Positions 1 through 7,756 of a stretch of 64,000 bases of DNA are shown here, one piece after another. Origin of the DNA: Roseiflexus sp. RS-1 (GTDB lineage: Bacteria > Chloroflexota > Chloroflexia > Chloroflexales > Roseiflexaceae); the NCBI RefSeq assembly GCF_000016665.1, contig NC_009523.1, positions 310,001 through 374,000 of the forward strand. Reading direction: 5' to 3'. The number at the start of each line of letters is the position of its first letter. The first letter of the stretch is position 1. The translations under genes and the position numbers were made by a program. Under the pieces are notes generated by a model. It ran no database searches. It had not been told where the DNA came from and worked only from the letters and a program-made list of their open reading frames with translations.

Positions 1-218
1 CCAGCGCCGGTGTAGAACTTCCAGCTCATCCAGGCGTGGATCGACTCGTCATGGTGGAGCGCCATACGTCCAAGCCCGTACAGGTGCGCAATGATGCTCG
101 CCACAATGAGCAGTGCGAACAGCAGCACATCAACCGAAAGCCATGCCAGGCTCAACGGGCGATCCAGCCCGCCGGGAGCAGCTGCGACGCTGCGCGGATC
201 TCGTGAAAGAATCGCCAT
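1..218 (-). CDS. Agl23-like membrane glycosyltransferase, N-terminal part (runs off the window)
   Basis: The first 72 codons of a leftward gene are visible; its 3' end lies outside the window. The start is the ATG at 216-218. The peptide has a short polar N-terminus, a membrane segment (VDVLLFALLIVASIIAHLYG) and then ALHHDESIHAWMSW. The last motif is nearly the same as ALHHDETLHAFFSW in the next gene upstream, so this is very likely a tandem paralogue of the TIGR03663 (Agl23) family. These are GT-C-like multi-spanning proteins, and the acidic residue in the first outer loop is typical of lipid-phosphate-sugar-dependent transferases. It lies 57 nt after its paralogue and is probably co-transcribed. 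Family placement rests on the shared motif only. Confidence 0.7.
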   Translation of the reverse strand, partial: MAILSRDPRSVAAAPGGLDRPLSLAWLSVDVLLFALLIVASIIAHLYGLGRMALHHDESIHAWMSWKFYTGA

Positions 219-275
219 TGTTTCGCCTCGATACTGTTGAAACCCAAACGACGCCACCGCGCGATTGCGGACGTC

Positions 276-2792
276 TCACCGCTCGCCGCCGAGACCCAGC
301 CCGATCTCAGGCGCCGCTTCGGGGCGCACCGCGATGACAAAATCGGTCGAACCGAGCGGATGCGGCGGGATGCGGTACAGGATATAGTTCCAGAACTGCC
401 GCGACACGACCGGATCGAACGGCTGGCGCAGGAGACGCATCAGGAGTGACGAACGTTCGGTCACCTTGGCCGTCCTCCAGTCGCGCGGCAGGCGATACGT
501 TTCCTCTTCCGGGAACCACCAGCGCAACGGATAGCGTTGCACCACGAACCCTTCCAGAAAACGGCGATTCTGCTCATTCTCGTAGTTTTCGAGCAGCATA
601 AGCACGGCGATCACATCGTCGCCCGGAGCGCGCCGGAGTTGCGGCGGTTGCTCCTCGGTGCGGGCAAAACGGATGCGGTACCAGTCCCACACGGTCTCGT
701 TATCGTACCAGACCGTCGCGGTCGTTGCGTTGCTGCGCCGGCGCAGCGCCTCGTCGAGCCGGTCGATCACCCGCTTCACATCAGGCGACGTCTGGGTGTA
801 GATCATCATCTCCCGCGGCACATCGCCGTAGCGGAAACTGAGTTGATACGCGCTGCGCAGCGTGTAAACCGCTACAATCAGCGTGACCCCCGCCATGAGC
901 GCCCCCAGCGCCCAGCGTCGCCCGCGTAGCATCCACGCACCGGCGGTGAGCAGCGCGGTCAGCATCATCCAGAGTGGCGCGATCCATGGCGTGAGTGCTG
1001 CAAGTTGCGGATTGCTGTTGATCGTTGCGTCGTTGATCGTCACGCTCAGCAGGATCAGACAATAAGCGCTGATGACCGTCAGCACCCCCAGGAAGATCGG
1101 GAATGGACGTGCGATCTGGCTCAATACCGATCCATCCCGTGCTTCATCATCATCGACCGCGCGGCGCCACCATTCCAGCGTGCGCCCCGCAGCCCACGCC
1201 CCCAGCAATGTGAGTGGCAGGGCGACGTGCACTGTCAACCATGGCATCTTTTCGCCCGCCCACGAGTAGAGTGCAAATGTAGCTACACTCCACCACGCCA
1301 GGACAAACGGCAGCACTGTGGCGCCGCCAGGAGCGGTGGCGGTGTCAAGGGTTGCGCGCCCAGGCGCGGCATCTCCATCGGCGTCGGGATCGGCGCGGTT
1401 GCGTGTGTGGCGTCGCCGTTGCCATCCCAGCGCTCCCACCATTATCAGACCCGCCAGACCCCACAGGATCAGCAGCGGCTCGTAGATCGCCAGCAGCACC
1501 GCGTAGTAGTGCGGCGGTTGACCGCCACGTTCAACCTCGTGCTGCGCCAGCCAGTAGAGGAGCGAACCGGTCGTACCGGTGATGACGCCAGCGGTATTGG
1601 TCAGAAATGCGGTGAAGAACAGGGTATAAATCAGAAAAAAAAGCCCGCCCGCGATCAACAGACGCCGGTCCTGCGCCAGACTTGCAAAAACCGCGACCGT
1701 CGGATCGCCGCTCGCGCGCGCACGTTCCCAACGGGTCATGCCGGTCGTGTCGCGCCGTCGCCAGACGATCCACCAGAGCGCCGCCAGCGTTGTCGGGACC
1801 AGCACAAGCCCGGTCAGGATCGCCGGATGCCCGAAGAACTCGCCAAGTTTGATGAAGTAGAGACCGAAATTATCGTCCGGTTGATGACGGACGCACAGCG
1901 CATAATTGTTGTCAAACGTCGCCAGCGGGGGCCAGCCAAAGATCGGACCGGGGCGAGCGACGCGCATCGGGTTGGGGGGGGGGAAGGGTTGCAGTTCACT
2001 TGGGCAGATGTACGGTCCGGCAACCCGATTGACCGTATCGCTGGTCGGGAACGGGCGTTCCGGGTATCCTGGCAGCCAGAACACCAGCGCCACGACCGCG
2101 ATCCCCAGCGCCGCCAGAACTGCCACACCTGGCTTCCACACCTTCCAGAACAACGCCAGCGCAACCGGCGGGACAAAGATCGCAAGATAGAGAAAGAAGG
2201 TCTCCATCGTCACAAACATCAACGCCAGTGCGAGGGCCATCACATACAGCCACAGCGGGCGTCTGGTCGTCGCATAGCGCACCGCGCCGATAAGCGCCAG
2301 CAACTCGAACAGAATCGTGTACGGATCGTGACGGATGAAGCGCGCGATATACATGAAGGCGGGGGAGATCAGGAGATAGAGCGATGCCAGCAGTGCCGCG
2401 CTACGTCCCAACTCACGCCGCAGCAGATAGGGCATCATCACCAGCGCCACGCCGAACAGCGCCGGACCCAGGCGCGCCGTGGCATCGCTGACGCTGAAGA
2501 GGAAATAGATCAATGCCCCAAAGAAATAGAGGAAAGGACCGTGGAGCAACGGATCGTGCACATACCCTTCGCCACGAAAGATCAGCCACGAAAAGAAGGC
2601 GTGCAGCGTCTCATCGTGATGCAGTGCGCGGTCGCCCAACCCCCACAATCGCGAAACCAGCGCCAGGAGGAGGATAACAAGATACGCAGCCTGTTCGAGC
2701 GTGAGCGTCGCTGCACGCGGGCGCGCCATTGCGGGGATTGTGCTCTCGTCAGGCGTTACGGTGACCCGTGACGGAAGTTCGGCAATCGACAT
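276..2792 (-). CDS. Agl23-like (TIGR03663 type) multi-spanning glycosyltransferase
   Basis: An 838-residue integral membrane protein with about a dozen hydrophobic segments. The N-terminal part (around residues 30-150) carries LHHDETLHAFFSW followed by HDPLLHGPFLYF, a pattern I recognise from the TIGR03663 family, named for its association with archaeal flippase or N-glycosylation genes (Agl23). These are GT-C-fold relatives of GT39/PMT enzymes and are expected to move sugars from lipid carriers on the outer face of the membrane. The C-terminal 200 residues look soluble. The ATG at 2790-2792 gives a 26-residue tail before the first membrane segment; the Met at residue 22 is an alternative start. 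A paralogue follows directly downstream. The sugar donor and acceptor cannot be read from the sequence. Confidence 0.75.
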   Translation of the reverse strand: MSIAELPSRVTVTPDESTIPAMARPRAATLTLEQAAYLVILLLALVSRLWGLGDRALHHDETLHAFFSWLIFRGEGYVHDPLLHGPFLYFFGALIYFLFSVSDATARLGPALFGVALVMMPYLLRRELGRSAALLASLYLLISPAFMYIARFIRHDPYTILFELLALIGAVRYATTRRPLWLYVMALALALMFVTMETFFLYLAIFVPPVALALFWKVWKPGVAVLAALGIAVVALVFWLPGYPERPFPTSDTVNRVAGPYICPSELQPFPPPNPMRVARPGPIFGWPPLATFDNNYALCVRHQPDDNFGLYFIKLGEFFGHPAILTGLVLVPTTLAALWWIVWRRRDTTGMTRWERARASGDPTVAVFASLAQDRRLLIAGGLFFLIYTLFFTAFLTNTAGVITGTTGSLLYWLAQHEVERGGQPPHYYAVLLAIYEPLLILWGLAGLIMVGALGWQRRRHTRNRADPDADGDAAPGRATLDTATAPGGATVLPFVLAWWSVATFALYSWAGEKMPWLTVHVALPLTLLGAWAAGRTLEWWRRAVDDDEARDGSVLSQIARPFPIFLGVLTVISAYCLILLSVTINDATINSNPQLAALTPWIAPLWMMLTALLTAGAWMLRGRRWALGALMAGVTLIVAVYTLRSAYQLSFRYGDVPREMMIYTQTSPDVKRVIDRLDEALRRRSNATTATVWYDNETVWDWYRIRFARTEEQPPQLRRAPGDDVIAVLMLLENYENEQNRRFLEGFVVQRYPLRWWFPEEETYRLPRDWRTAKVTERSSLLMRLLRQPFDPVVSRQFWNYILYRIPPHPLGSTDFVIAVRPEAAPEIGLGLGGER

Positions 2793-2868
2793 GGTTCAGC
2801 TCAACGACCTCCGGATTCGCCCCCGGCGAGATTGTACACGATCCACGAGCGCTATCGCAAATCCGGGG

Positions 2869-3555
2869 TCACGAATACGCCAGATCGCCGAGTCGCACCA
2901 GATCGACCAGATGAATCGCATCGTCATCGACCCGGATCAACCCGGCGGCGCGAAAATCGCCAATCGCTTTTGTGACCGTTTCGCGGTGCGACCCGATCAG
3001 TTCGGCGAGTTGCTGATGGGTCGAACGCACAGTAGGGGGCATGTCGCGCCGTTCGGCCCACAACCCCAGCAGCGCAGCCGCCAGGCGTTGCGGCACGCTC
3101 TTGAAGGCAATATCGGACAGTTTACGCTCGATAGCGCGCAGGCGGCGACTCATCACCGTCATGAAGCGCAGGGCGAGCGACGGTTGCGCCTGCAACGCCC
3201 GACGGAGCGCGTCGCGTCGCACCACCCCGACCGTGCAGGGAGTGACGCTGACCGCATAACTATCGTAATGCGCACCCTCCGCCAGCGTCACCTCGCCGAA
3301 CACTGCTGGCGCATCGAGCAGCAGAACGGTGAGTGCGCGTCCCTCTGGCGAAATTGTGTAGAGACGAACGCGCCCGCGGTACAACAGGTACATCTCCGCG
3401 CCCGGGTCTTCCAGACCATAGAATATATAACCGGCGGGTCGCTGAACTGCCGCGATCTCGCCGTGCATATCACGCAGCGCCGCCATCAACTGCGGGAAGA
3501 GATCGGCGTCGCTAATGATGTCAACCGGAGGAAGTGGATCGTGCGCATCAGGCAT
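2869..3555 (-). CDS. Crp/Fnr-family transcriptional regulator
   Basis: A 228-residue protein with a cyclic-nucleotide-binding-like beta-barrel (about residues 25-140, including YLLYRGRVRLYTISPEGR and FGEVTLAEG), a dimer helix (FMTVMSRRLRAIERKL) and a C-terminal winged helix with recognition helix THQQLAELIGSHRETVTKAI. It has no Fe-S cysteine cluster of the Fnr kind, and the barrel lacks an obvious cAMP-binding Arg-Ser pair, so the ligand is unknown. Its ATG overlaps the stop codon of the histidine phosphatase gene by 8 nt, which points to translational coupling and a shared transcript. Confidence 0.85.
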   Translation of the reverse strand: MPDAHDPLPPVDIISDADLFPQLMAALRDMHGEIAAVQRPAGYIFYGLEDPGAEMYLLYRGRVRLYTISPEGRALTVLLLDAPAVFGEVTLAEGAHYDSYAVSVTPCTVGVVRRDALRRALQAQPSLALRFMTVMSRRLRAIERKLSDIAFKSVPQRLAAALLGLWAERRDMPPTVRSTHQQLAELIGSHRETVTKAIGDFRAAGLIRVDDDAIHLVDLVRLGDLAYS

Positions 3556-4210
3556 GGCTCTGTTCAGGCTCCAGGTTGCGTAGATGCCAGCAGTCGTTAT
3601 GCGCGATTAACTGCCATTCCAGCCGTCCATCGCGGCTTGTGACCTGGCGCCAGTGCGTGATTGCGGTATTGCGTATGTGGAAGGCATTGCGTCCGCGCAC
3701 CTGAGGACCAAGCCCAAGCATGAAGAGAAACGACACTTCGACAATGCCGCCGTGACAGACGGCGACGATGGTTTCACCGTGATGGCGCGTCACCAGACGT
3801 TCGAGCGCTGCCGACGCGCGAAACTGAAAACTGGCCCAACTTTCACCGCCAGGAGCGATGGGCGTAAAATACTCTTTGAAGAAGAGGCTCATCTGCGGGA
3901 AGCGCGCGCGCGCTTCATCGATATGCAGCCCGTCCGCCTCACCAGGACGCAGTTCCTGCAGATCGTCGTCCCAGTGGATCGGAAGATTGAGCGCCTCCGC
4001 CACCGGTTCGGCGGTCATTCGAGCGCGTGGCAGGGTGCTGGCATACAGGACATCAGCGGCGATCTCCCCCTTCGCCAGCCGGCGCGCCAGTGCCTCAACC
4101 TGCGCGATGCCCCGCTCCGTCAATCCGCGGTCGCCCTGCATCCCGCCCATGATTGGCTCCACGTTCGAGTACGCTTCGCCATGACGGATCAGATAGAGAT
4201 TGGTAATCAT
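3548..4210 (-). CDS. Histidine phosphatase family protein
   Basis: A member of the phosphoglycerate-mutase-like (histidine phosphatase) superfamily. The catalytic LIRHGEA motif lies at residues 6-12, and the second catalytic histidine is in VAVCHGGIVE. The TLPRARMTAEPVAE and LQELRPGEADG blocks complete the active site. I start at the ATG at 4208-4210 because GAGAGG sits 4 nt upstream and the RHG motif then falls at the usual distance from the N-terminus. A longer reading to 4282 would overlap the upstream gene. The substrate is not identifiable. It is followed by the overlapping Crp/Fnr gene. Confidence 0.85.
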   Translation of the reverse strand: MITNLYLIRHGEAYSNVEPIMGGMQGDRGLTERGIAQVEALARRLAKGEIAADVLYASTLPRARMTAEPVAEALNLPIHWDDDLQELRPGEADGLHIDEARARFPQMSLFFKEYFTPIAPGGESWASFQFRASAALERLVTRHHGETIVAVCHGGIVEVSFLFMLGLGPQVRGRNAFHIRNTAITHWRQVTSRDGRLEWQLIAHNDCWHLRNLEPEQSHA

Positions 4211-4265
4211 GATGCCTCTCGAAAGGACCGTTTCGATGCGATCCTCTGCTTTCTGCAACGCGCTT

Positions 4266-4688
4266 TCATCGACGGGCGGCAATCAGCGCAAACGCGCCGC
4301 GCCAGAGAGACATGATCGCCAGCACGGTTACAAACGTCACCAGGGCGAACGAGACCGGAATGGTCGTCTGCCGGATCAGGGCGCGCAACCCAAGCCCGAT
4401 GGGCCAGGCGATGAGCCAGGTCAGCGCCGTGCGCGCCAGCATCGGTTGCAGTGCGCCGGTCACCTGAGTGCGATACGTGCCGAACAACGGAGCGACGGCA
4501 AACCACCCGACAATGAAGGGCGCCGCCGTTTCCGCAACCTGCGCCAGCGCCGTCAACCCCGCATCCTCGCCGTGACTGGCGCGACCGAGGGCGGCAAAGA
4601 TCAGCAGCGCCAGCGCGTCACCGACCACGAGCAGCACTGTTCGACGCGCGACAACCGGTGAGGGATGAGACTGTTCGTGAAATGCCAC
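4266..4688 (-). CDS. DUF3054 domain membrane protein
   Basis: A small, 140-residue membrane protein with four hydrophobic segments. The conserved blocks GDALALLIFAALGRASHGED and AAPFIVGWFAVAPLFGTYR are those of DUF3054, whose function is unknown. I choose the GTG at 4686-4688 because a strong GGAGG lies 8 nt upstream. The open frame continues to 4874, but that stretch translates a GGTTCTCAGTTCC-type low-complexity repeat and is not protein-like. The gene precedes the histidine phosphatase by 55 nt on the same strand. Confidence 0.75.
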   Translation of the reverse strand: MAFHEQSHPSPVVARRTVLLVVGDALALLIFAALGRASHGEDAGLTALAQVAETAAPFIVGWFAVAPLFGTYRTQVTGALQPMLARTALTWLIAWPIGLGLRALIRQTTIPVSFALVTFVTVLAIMSLWRGAFALIAARR

Positions 4689-4707
4689 CGCTCGTTCCTC
4701 CGTTTTG

Positions 4708-4745
4708 AGAACCAGGAACTGAGAACCAGGAACCGGGAACTGGAA
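4708..4745. repeat. Low-complexity GAACCAGGAACTGA-type tandem repeat
   Basis: A short run of 7-8 bp units (GAGAACCAGGAACTGAGAACC) just upstream of the DUF3054 start codon. The same degenerate unit forms longer arrays at 21512-21590 and 52768-52995, so it is a dispersed simple repeat of this genome. Confidence 0.7.
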
Positions 4746-4865
4746 ATCGCAGCGCCTTGCAAAAACTGCGCCTTGCCCTGCAATGCCAGAATGCCTCCTG
4801 TGCGCCCTCCATGCTGGCGACGGTCGCAAAAACAAGCCAGGCGGGGCGGGTAGATGCCTGTAAAC

Positions 4866-5230
4866 TCTAAGCAATTATAGCAGTTCTCAGATACGTTGAT
4901 CCTTGTCTGCGTCTGCCGTGTCGCGCCAGACGCCCGTTTCTGGCGGAGTGTAGACCGAAATTATGGAGATTGAAAATTAAATCCGCTATACTGCGCTAGC
5001 CGTGGGGCTGATGGAGATTGAAAATTAAATCCGCTATACTGCGCTAGCCGTGGGGCTGAAGCCCTCGGCTAGCCAGGGCGAAGCCCGCCTGCGCGGGCTA
5101 TACCGGATTATTTATTCAAAGACCATCAGCCCTCGGCTAACCAGGGCAAAGCCCGCCTGCGCGGGCTATACCGGATTATTTATTCAAAGACCATTATTTC
5201 GGTCGCCGCAGGGGAAGCGCGATGTTCATT
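4866..5230. repeat. Composite hairpin repeat element, left part (split by an IS)
   Basis: This gene-free stretch starts with a block (AGCAGTTCTCAGATACGTTGA, about 4880-4900, running to GTAGACCGAAATTATGG at about 4966) that is the reverse complement of the block at about 10200-10300. It continues with two copies of TGGAGATTGAAAATTAA and two copies of an approximately 80-bp unit (5056-5205). Each unit can form two hairpins: GCCCT...AGGGC and AGCCCGC-CTGC-GCGGGCT. The matching right border (GAGAACTGCTATAAATGCTCAATCTTCATC, 6404-6438) lies beyond the IS5-type element, so the IS appears to have inserted into this element. Confidence 0.75.
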
Positions 5231-5238
5231 AGACTTCA

Positions 5239-6296
5239 TCAAGATTCGTTTTGATTTTTGGACTGCTTTTTGCGTTTCAGCCAAATTCGGAAGTTATGCA
5301 GCCCGCAACATGTTTCCATGACCATATCCCGAAATTCGGAACAACTGAAGCGGATAATGTCGTGAATGATTCGATACCGCTTGATATCGCCGATAACATG
5401 TTCAATACGAACGCGAACGGATGAGATACGCCGGTTTTCCTCCTTTTCCTGCGGCGTGAGGGTTCCATTGCGCGGCTTCTTCTTTGGCTGCATAATCTGG
5501 ACGCCAGGCAGGGTAAATCCTTGAAATCCGGCGTCTTGATAGAGAATGCTCGCGTTTGGAAGGGTGTATCCCGCTTCATCCGCAATACATTTATCGTGGA
5601 CCCTTCCTTCGTAGGTGTCACTCAAAAAGTGAATAGAGCCAAACTCATCAATGATGAGAACGTTCTTAAGCGTATGTCGTTTCTTCTTACCGCTGTAATA
5701 CAACTCCCGGTCGACTTTGTCGCTTGGACGGCGAATGGGACGTTCTACGCCGTCATGGATAAAAAGGGGGGCGCTTTTGTCGCATGCGACGGTTCTTCAC
5801 ACGACGGTTCTTCACACGACGGTTCTTCACACGACGGTTCTTCACACGACGGTTCTTCACACGACGGTTCTTCACACGACGGTTCTTCACACGACGGTTC
5901 TTCCTGCAATCGCCTCGCCAGGTCGTCGGCAGTGCGCGCAGGCAGGAGATTTTGCTGTGAAAGCGCATAGTTCAGCGCTCCGTGCAAAAGATGCACCCAT
6001 TTGCTTACGTTTGATTGGCTCATTTGAAAGAGGTGTCCGTGCATCACTTGCGTTGGGTTTTGTTTTAAGTAGGTCAAAATAAAGAGCAATTTATCTTCTG
6101 TTGTCGGAAGCGGCGAGTTTGCATACGAGACGTAGCGACGACAATATCGGACGCGGCCATCAATCGTGCGACGTTTCATATACGCTTCAAATGCGGCGTG
6201 GAAGATCGGAACCAGCGCGTGGAACTCTTCAACGGTCAGTCCGGTCATAGAGCGTAATTTCTCCGGATTTTCGATAATGGATCGATACTTACACAT
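5239..6296 (-). pseudogene. IS5-type DDE transposase in two frames
   Basis: The upstream frame (6296 to 5745) encodes the N-terminal helix-turn-helix domain (TGLTVEEFHALVPIF, PTTEDKLLFILTYLKQNPT, MSQSNVSKWV). The downstream frame (about 5764 to 5239) encodes the DDE catalytic domain. The three acidic residues are all present: HDGVERPI, YQDAGFQG and RIEHVIG. The frames meet at a C6-T5 run (5761-5771), where a -1 shift joins them. This is either a programmed frameshift, as in some IS5-family groups, or a damaged gene. An in-frame 15-bp tandem expansion (EEPSC repeats) lies between the two domains, which argues for decay. GGAG precedes the ATG. Confidence 0.8.
5791..5903. repeat. 15-bp tandem repeat inside the transposase
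   Basis: Seven exact copies of GGTTCTTCACACGAC (5791-5895) plus a partial eighth copy. On the coding strand each unit adds Glu-Glu-Pro-Ser-Cys, so the reading frame is kept whatever the copy number. Confidence 0.95.
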
Positions 6297-6356
6297 CGTT
6301 TTTCTCCATTTTCAGATTGTACAAAAATAGTATATCACTAAATCTTGATGATGTCT

Positions 6357-6486
6357 ATTGCGGTCGTCCGAGGAGTGTTCAACCTTGCCCAACAGGTTCA
6401 ACCTCTGTGAGAACTGCTATAAATGCTCAATCTTCATCAGCCCGATGGCTCATTCGGCATACCGGATTCAATGCTCAATCTCCATG
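6357..6486. repeat. Right border of the composite repeat beyond the IS
   Basis: This contains TGAGAACTGCTATAAATG followed by CTCAATCTTCATC at about 6406-6438. It matches the right border at 10281-10313 of the second composite element, and there is a further CTCAATCTCCAT copy at about 6475. No gene is visible. Confidence 0.6.
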
Positions 6487-7518
6487 TCAGCAGCATCGCA
6501 GGGTGATGATCGTCGCTTCGGGAGGGCAGAGCAGGCGGAGCGGCGCCCCCCCCAGACCGCGCGAGACGTAGAGGGTCAGTCCATCCACCTGGTACTCGCC
6601 AATGACGTAGCGTTTGCCATACCGCGGCAGGGTGAACGGACCGAGCAGCGGCAGCCGCAGATGCCCGCCGTGGGTATGCCCCGACAGTTGCACGTGAATG
6701 CCGGCATGTGCTGCGCTTTCGGCAATATCGGGCGCATGCGACAGGAGCAGTTTGAACCCGTGAGCGGGGACGCCGCGCAACGCCTGACGCAACGATGGAC
6801 GACCGTCCCACACATCATCGATGCCGATCAACCAGAGATCGCCGCCGTTCCACGACAGATGGCGATGCTCATTCAGCAGCAGTGGAATATTTGCCAGTGT
6901 TAGCGCAGCGTGCAGGTCTGCCAGTCCTTCCCAGTGGTCGTGATTGCCTGGCACGGCATAGACGCCGAGCGGCGCTTCCAACCCGCGCAGCAGGCGCGGA
7001 ACATCAGGAATTGCCCAGTGATGGGTGACGATGTCGCCGGTGAACACGATCAGGTCGGGGCGCTCGCGTTGCATCTGTGCGATGCCCCATGCCAGGTTCG
7101 CTTCACTGTAGCGAAAACCGAGGTGGCTATCGGTCAGATGTCCGATGCGCAATCCGTCGAGTTCGGGCGGCAGCGCCGGGACGCGCAGGGTCACACGCTC
7201 CAGGATCGGGCGCGCCGGTTCTCCCAGCAGCATATGCCCGAGCGCAGCCGCGCCGAAAGCACCGCCTGCCGCAGCGATGGGCCAGCCAAACAGATTGATC
7301 CCTGCCATCCCTGCGGCGGCCACGACCGCGCCAAGCCCAATCCATCCCCGGTTAACGTGCAGTTTGGTCGCTTCGATCGTCTGGCGCCCACGCAACGGTC
7401 GACGCTTGCGCGGACGAACCCCGATCGGGTGCGGTTCGTGCGGGTGTGTTTCGATTGGCACGTGGTATTCCTTTGCTGCGATGAATGAAGGTTTCGATGC
7501 AGTGCGCAGTGTGATCAT
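6487..7518 (-). CDS. Membrane-anchored metallophosphoesterase
   Basis: A calcineurin-like phosphoesterase of 343 residues. The metal-binding blocks occur in the usual order: HLTDSHLG, FTGDIVTHH, VPGNHDHWEG, LLLSHAPD and LSGHTHGGHLRLP. This is the arrangement of the YkuE/YaeI-like group. A hydrophobic segment (WIGLGAVVAAAGMAGINLFGW) precedes the catalytic domain and should anchor it to the membrane. The start is the ATG at 7516-7518, with GAGG 6 nt upstream. The open frame extends to 9057, but that part is antisense to the LCP gene. The natural substrate is unknown; some relatives act on lipid-linked phosphates. It is divergent from the LCP gene. Confidence 0.85.
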   Translation of the reverse strand: MITLRTASKPSFIAAKEYHVPIETHPHEPHPIGVRPRKRRPLRGRQTIEATKLHVNRGWIGLGAVVAAAGMAGINLFGWPIAAAGGAFGAAALGHMLLGEPARPILERVTLRVPALPPELDGLRIGHLTDSHLGFRYSEANLAWGIAQMQRERPDLIVFTGDIVTHHWAIPDVPRLLRGLEAPLGVYAVPGNHDHWEGLADLHAALTLANIPLLLNEHRHLSWNGGDLWLIGIDDVWDGRPSLRQALRGVPAHGFKLLLSHAPDIAESAAHAGIHVQLSGHTHGGHLRLPLLGPFTLPRYGKRYVIGEYQVDGLTLYVSRGLGGAPLRLLCPPEATIITLRCC

Positions 7519-7674
7519 GGCAACCTCGAAAAGTTTCTCCAGGCGACAGGTGCAGAATGATGCCTGACGCGCGGTCAGCATCCAACGTTCAACCTTCTCA
7601 CTCCCGCAGGATACCACAACAAGTTTACAAATCGATGAGCGCTTTCTGATATGCGGTAGCAGGCGCCTGTCAGG

Positions 7675-7701
7675 TTGATTCTCGCCGCCATGCGCTATAC
7701 T
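7675..7701 (+). promoter_or_regulatory. Possible sigma-70-type promoter of the LCP gene
   Basis: TTGATT (7675-7680) and TATACT (7696-7701) are separated by 15 bp. Transcription would start near 7708, which would exclude the most upstream possible ATG/ATT-type starts of the LCP frame. The spacing is short, so this is tentative. Confidence 0.35.
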
Positions 7702-7726
7702 TTTGTGCAGTCCTGGAGGAGAATTG

Positions 7727-7756
7727 ATGAAGATGGAGGATGGGTCTTCTGCGTAA
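7727..7756 (+). other. Possible 9-codon leader ORF coupled to the LCP gene
   Basis: GGAGGAG (7715-7721) is followed 5 nt later by ATG at 7727. It opens a nine-codon frame (MKMEDGSSA) whose TAA stop overlaps the ATG of the LCP gene by one base (TAATG). The best ribosome site here serves this mini-ORF, which may bring ribosomes to the LCP start. Confidence 0.35.

Larger units (their letters stand above)
5231..6356 (-). mobile_element. IS5-family-like insertion sequence (1126 bp)
   Basis: Imperfect terminal inverted repeats match at 15 of 16 positions: AGACTTCATCAAGATT at 5231-5246 and, inverted, AGACATCATCAAGATT at 6341-6356. A possible 3-bp target duplication ATT lies at 5228-5230 and 6357-6359. 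The element carries one transposase reading frame, broken by a frameshift. Size, HTH_Tnp_4/DDE_Tnp_4-type transposase and short target duplication fit the IS5 family broadly (ISL2/IS427-like). It interrupts a composite hairpin repeat. Confidence 0.85.

Noticed and set aside
1005-2771. 588-codon rightward open frame
   Set aside because: It is antisense to the Agl23-like gene; its translation is rich in Arg, Gln and His without domains, as expected of a shadow of G+C-rich coding DNA.
5050-5232. Short open frames over the hairpin repeats (also at 25522-25755)
   Set aside because: The same peptide recurs only because the DNA repeat recurs; no ribosome site or conserved domain supports translation.
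5791-5903. Regular 15-bp repeats as a possible CRISPR array
   Set aside because: The units are directly adjacent with no spacers and lie inside a transposase reading frame.
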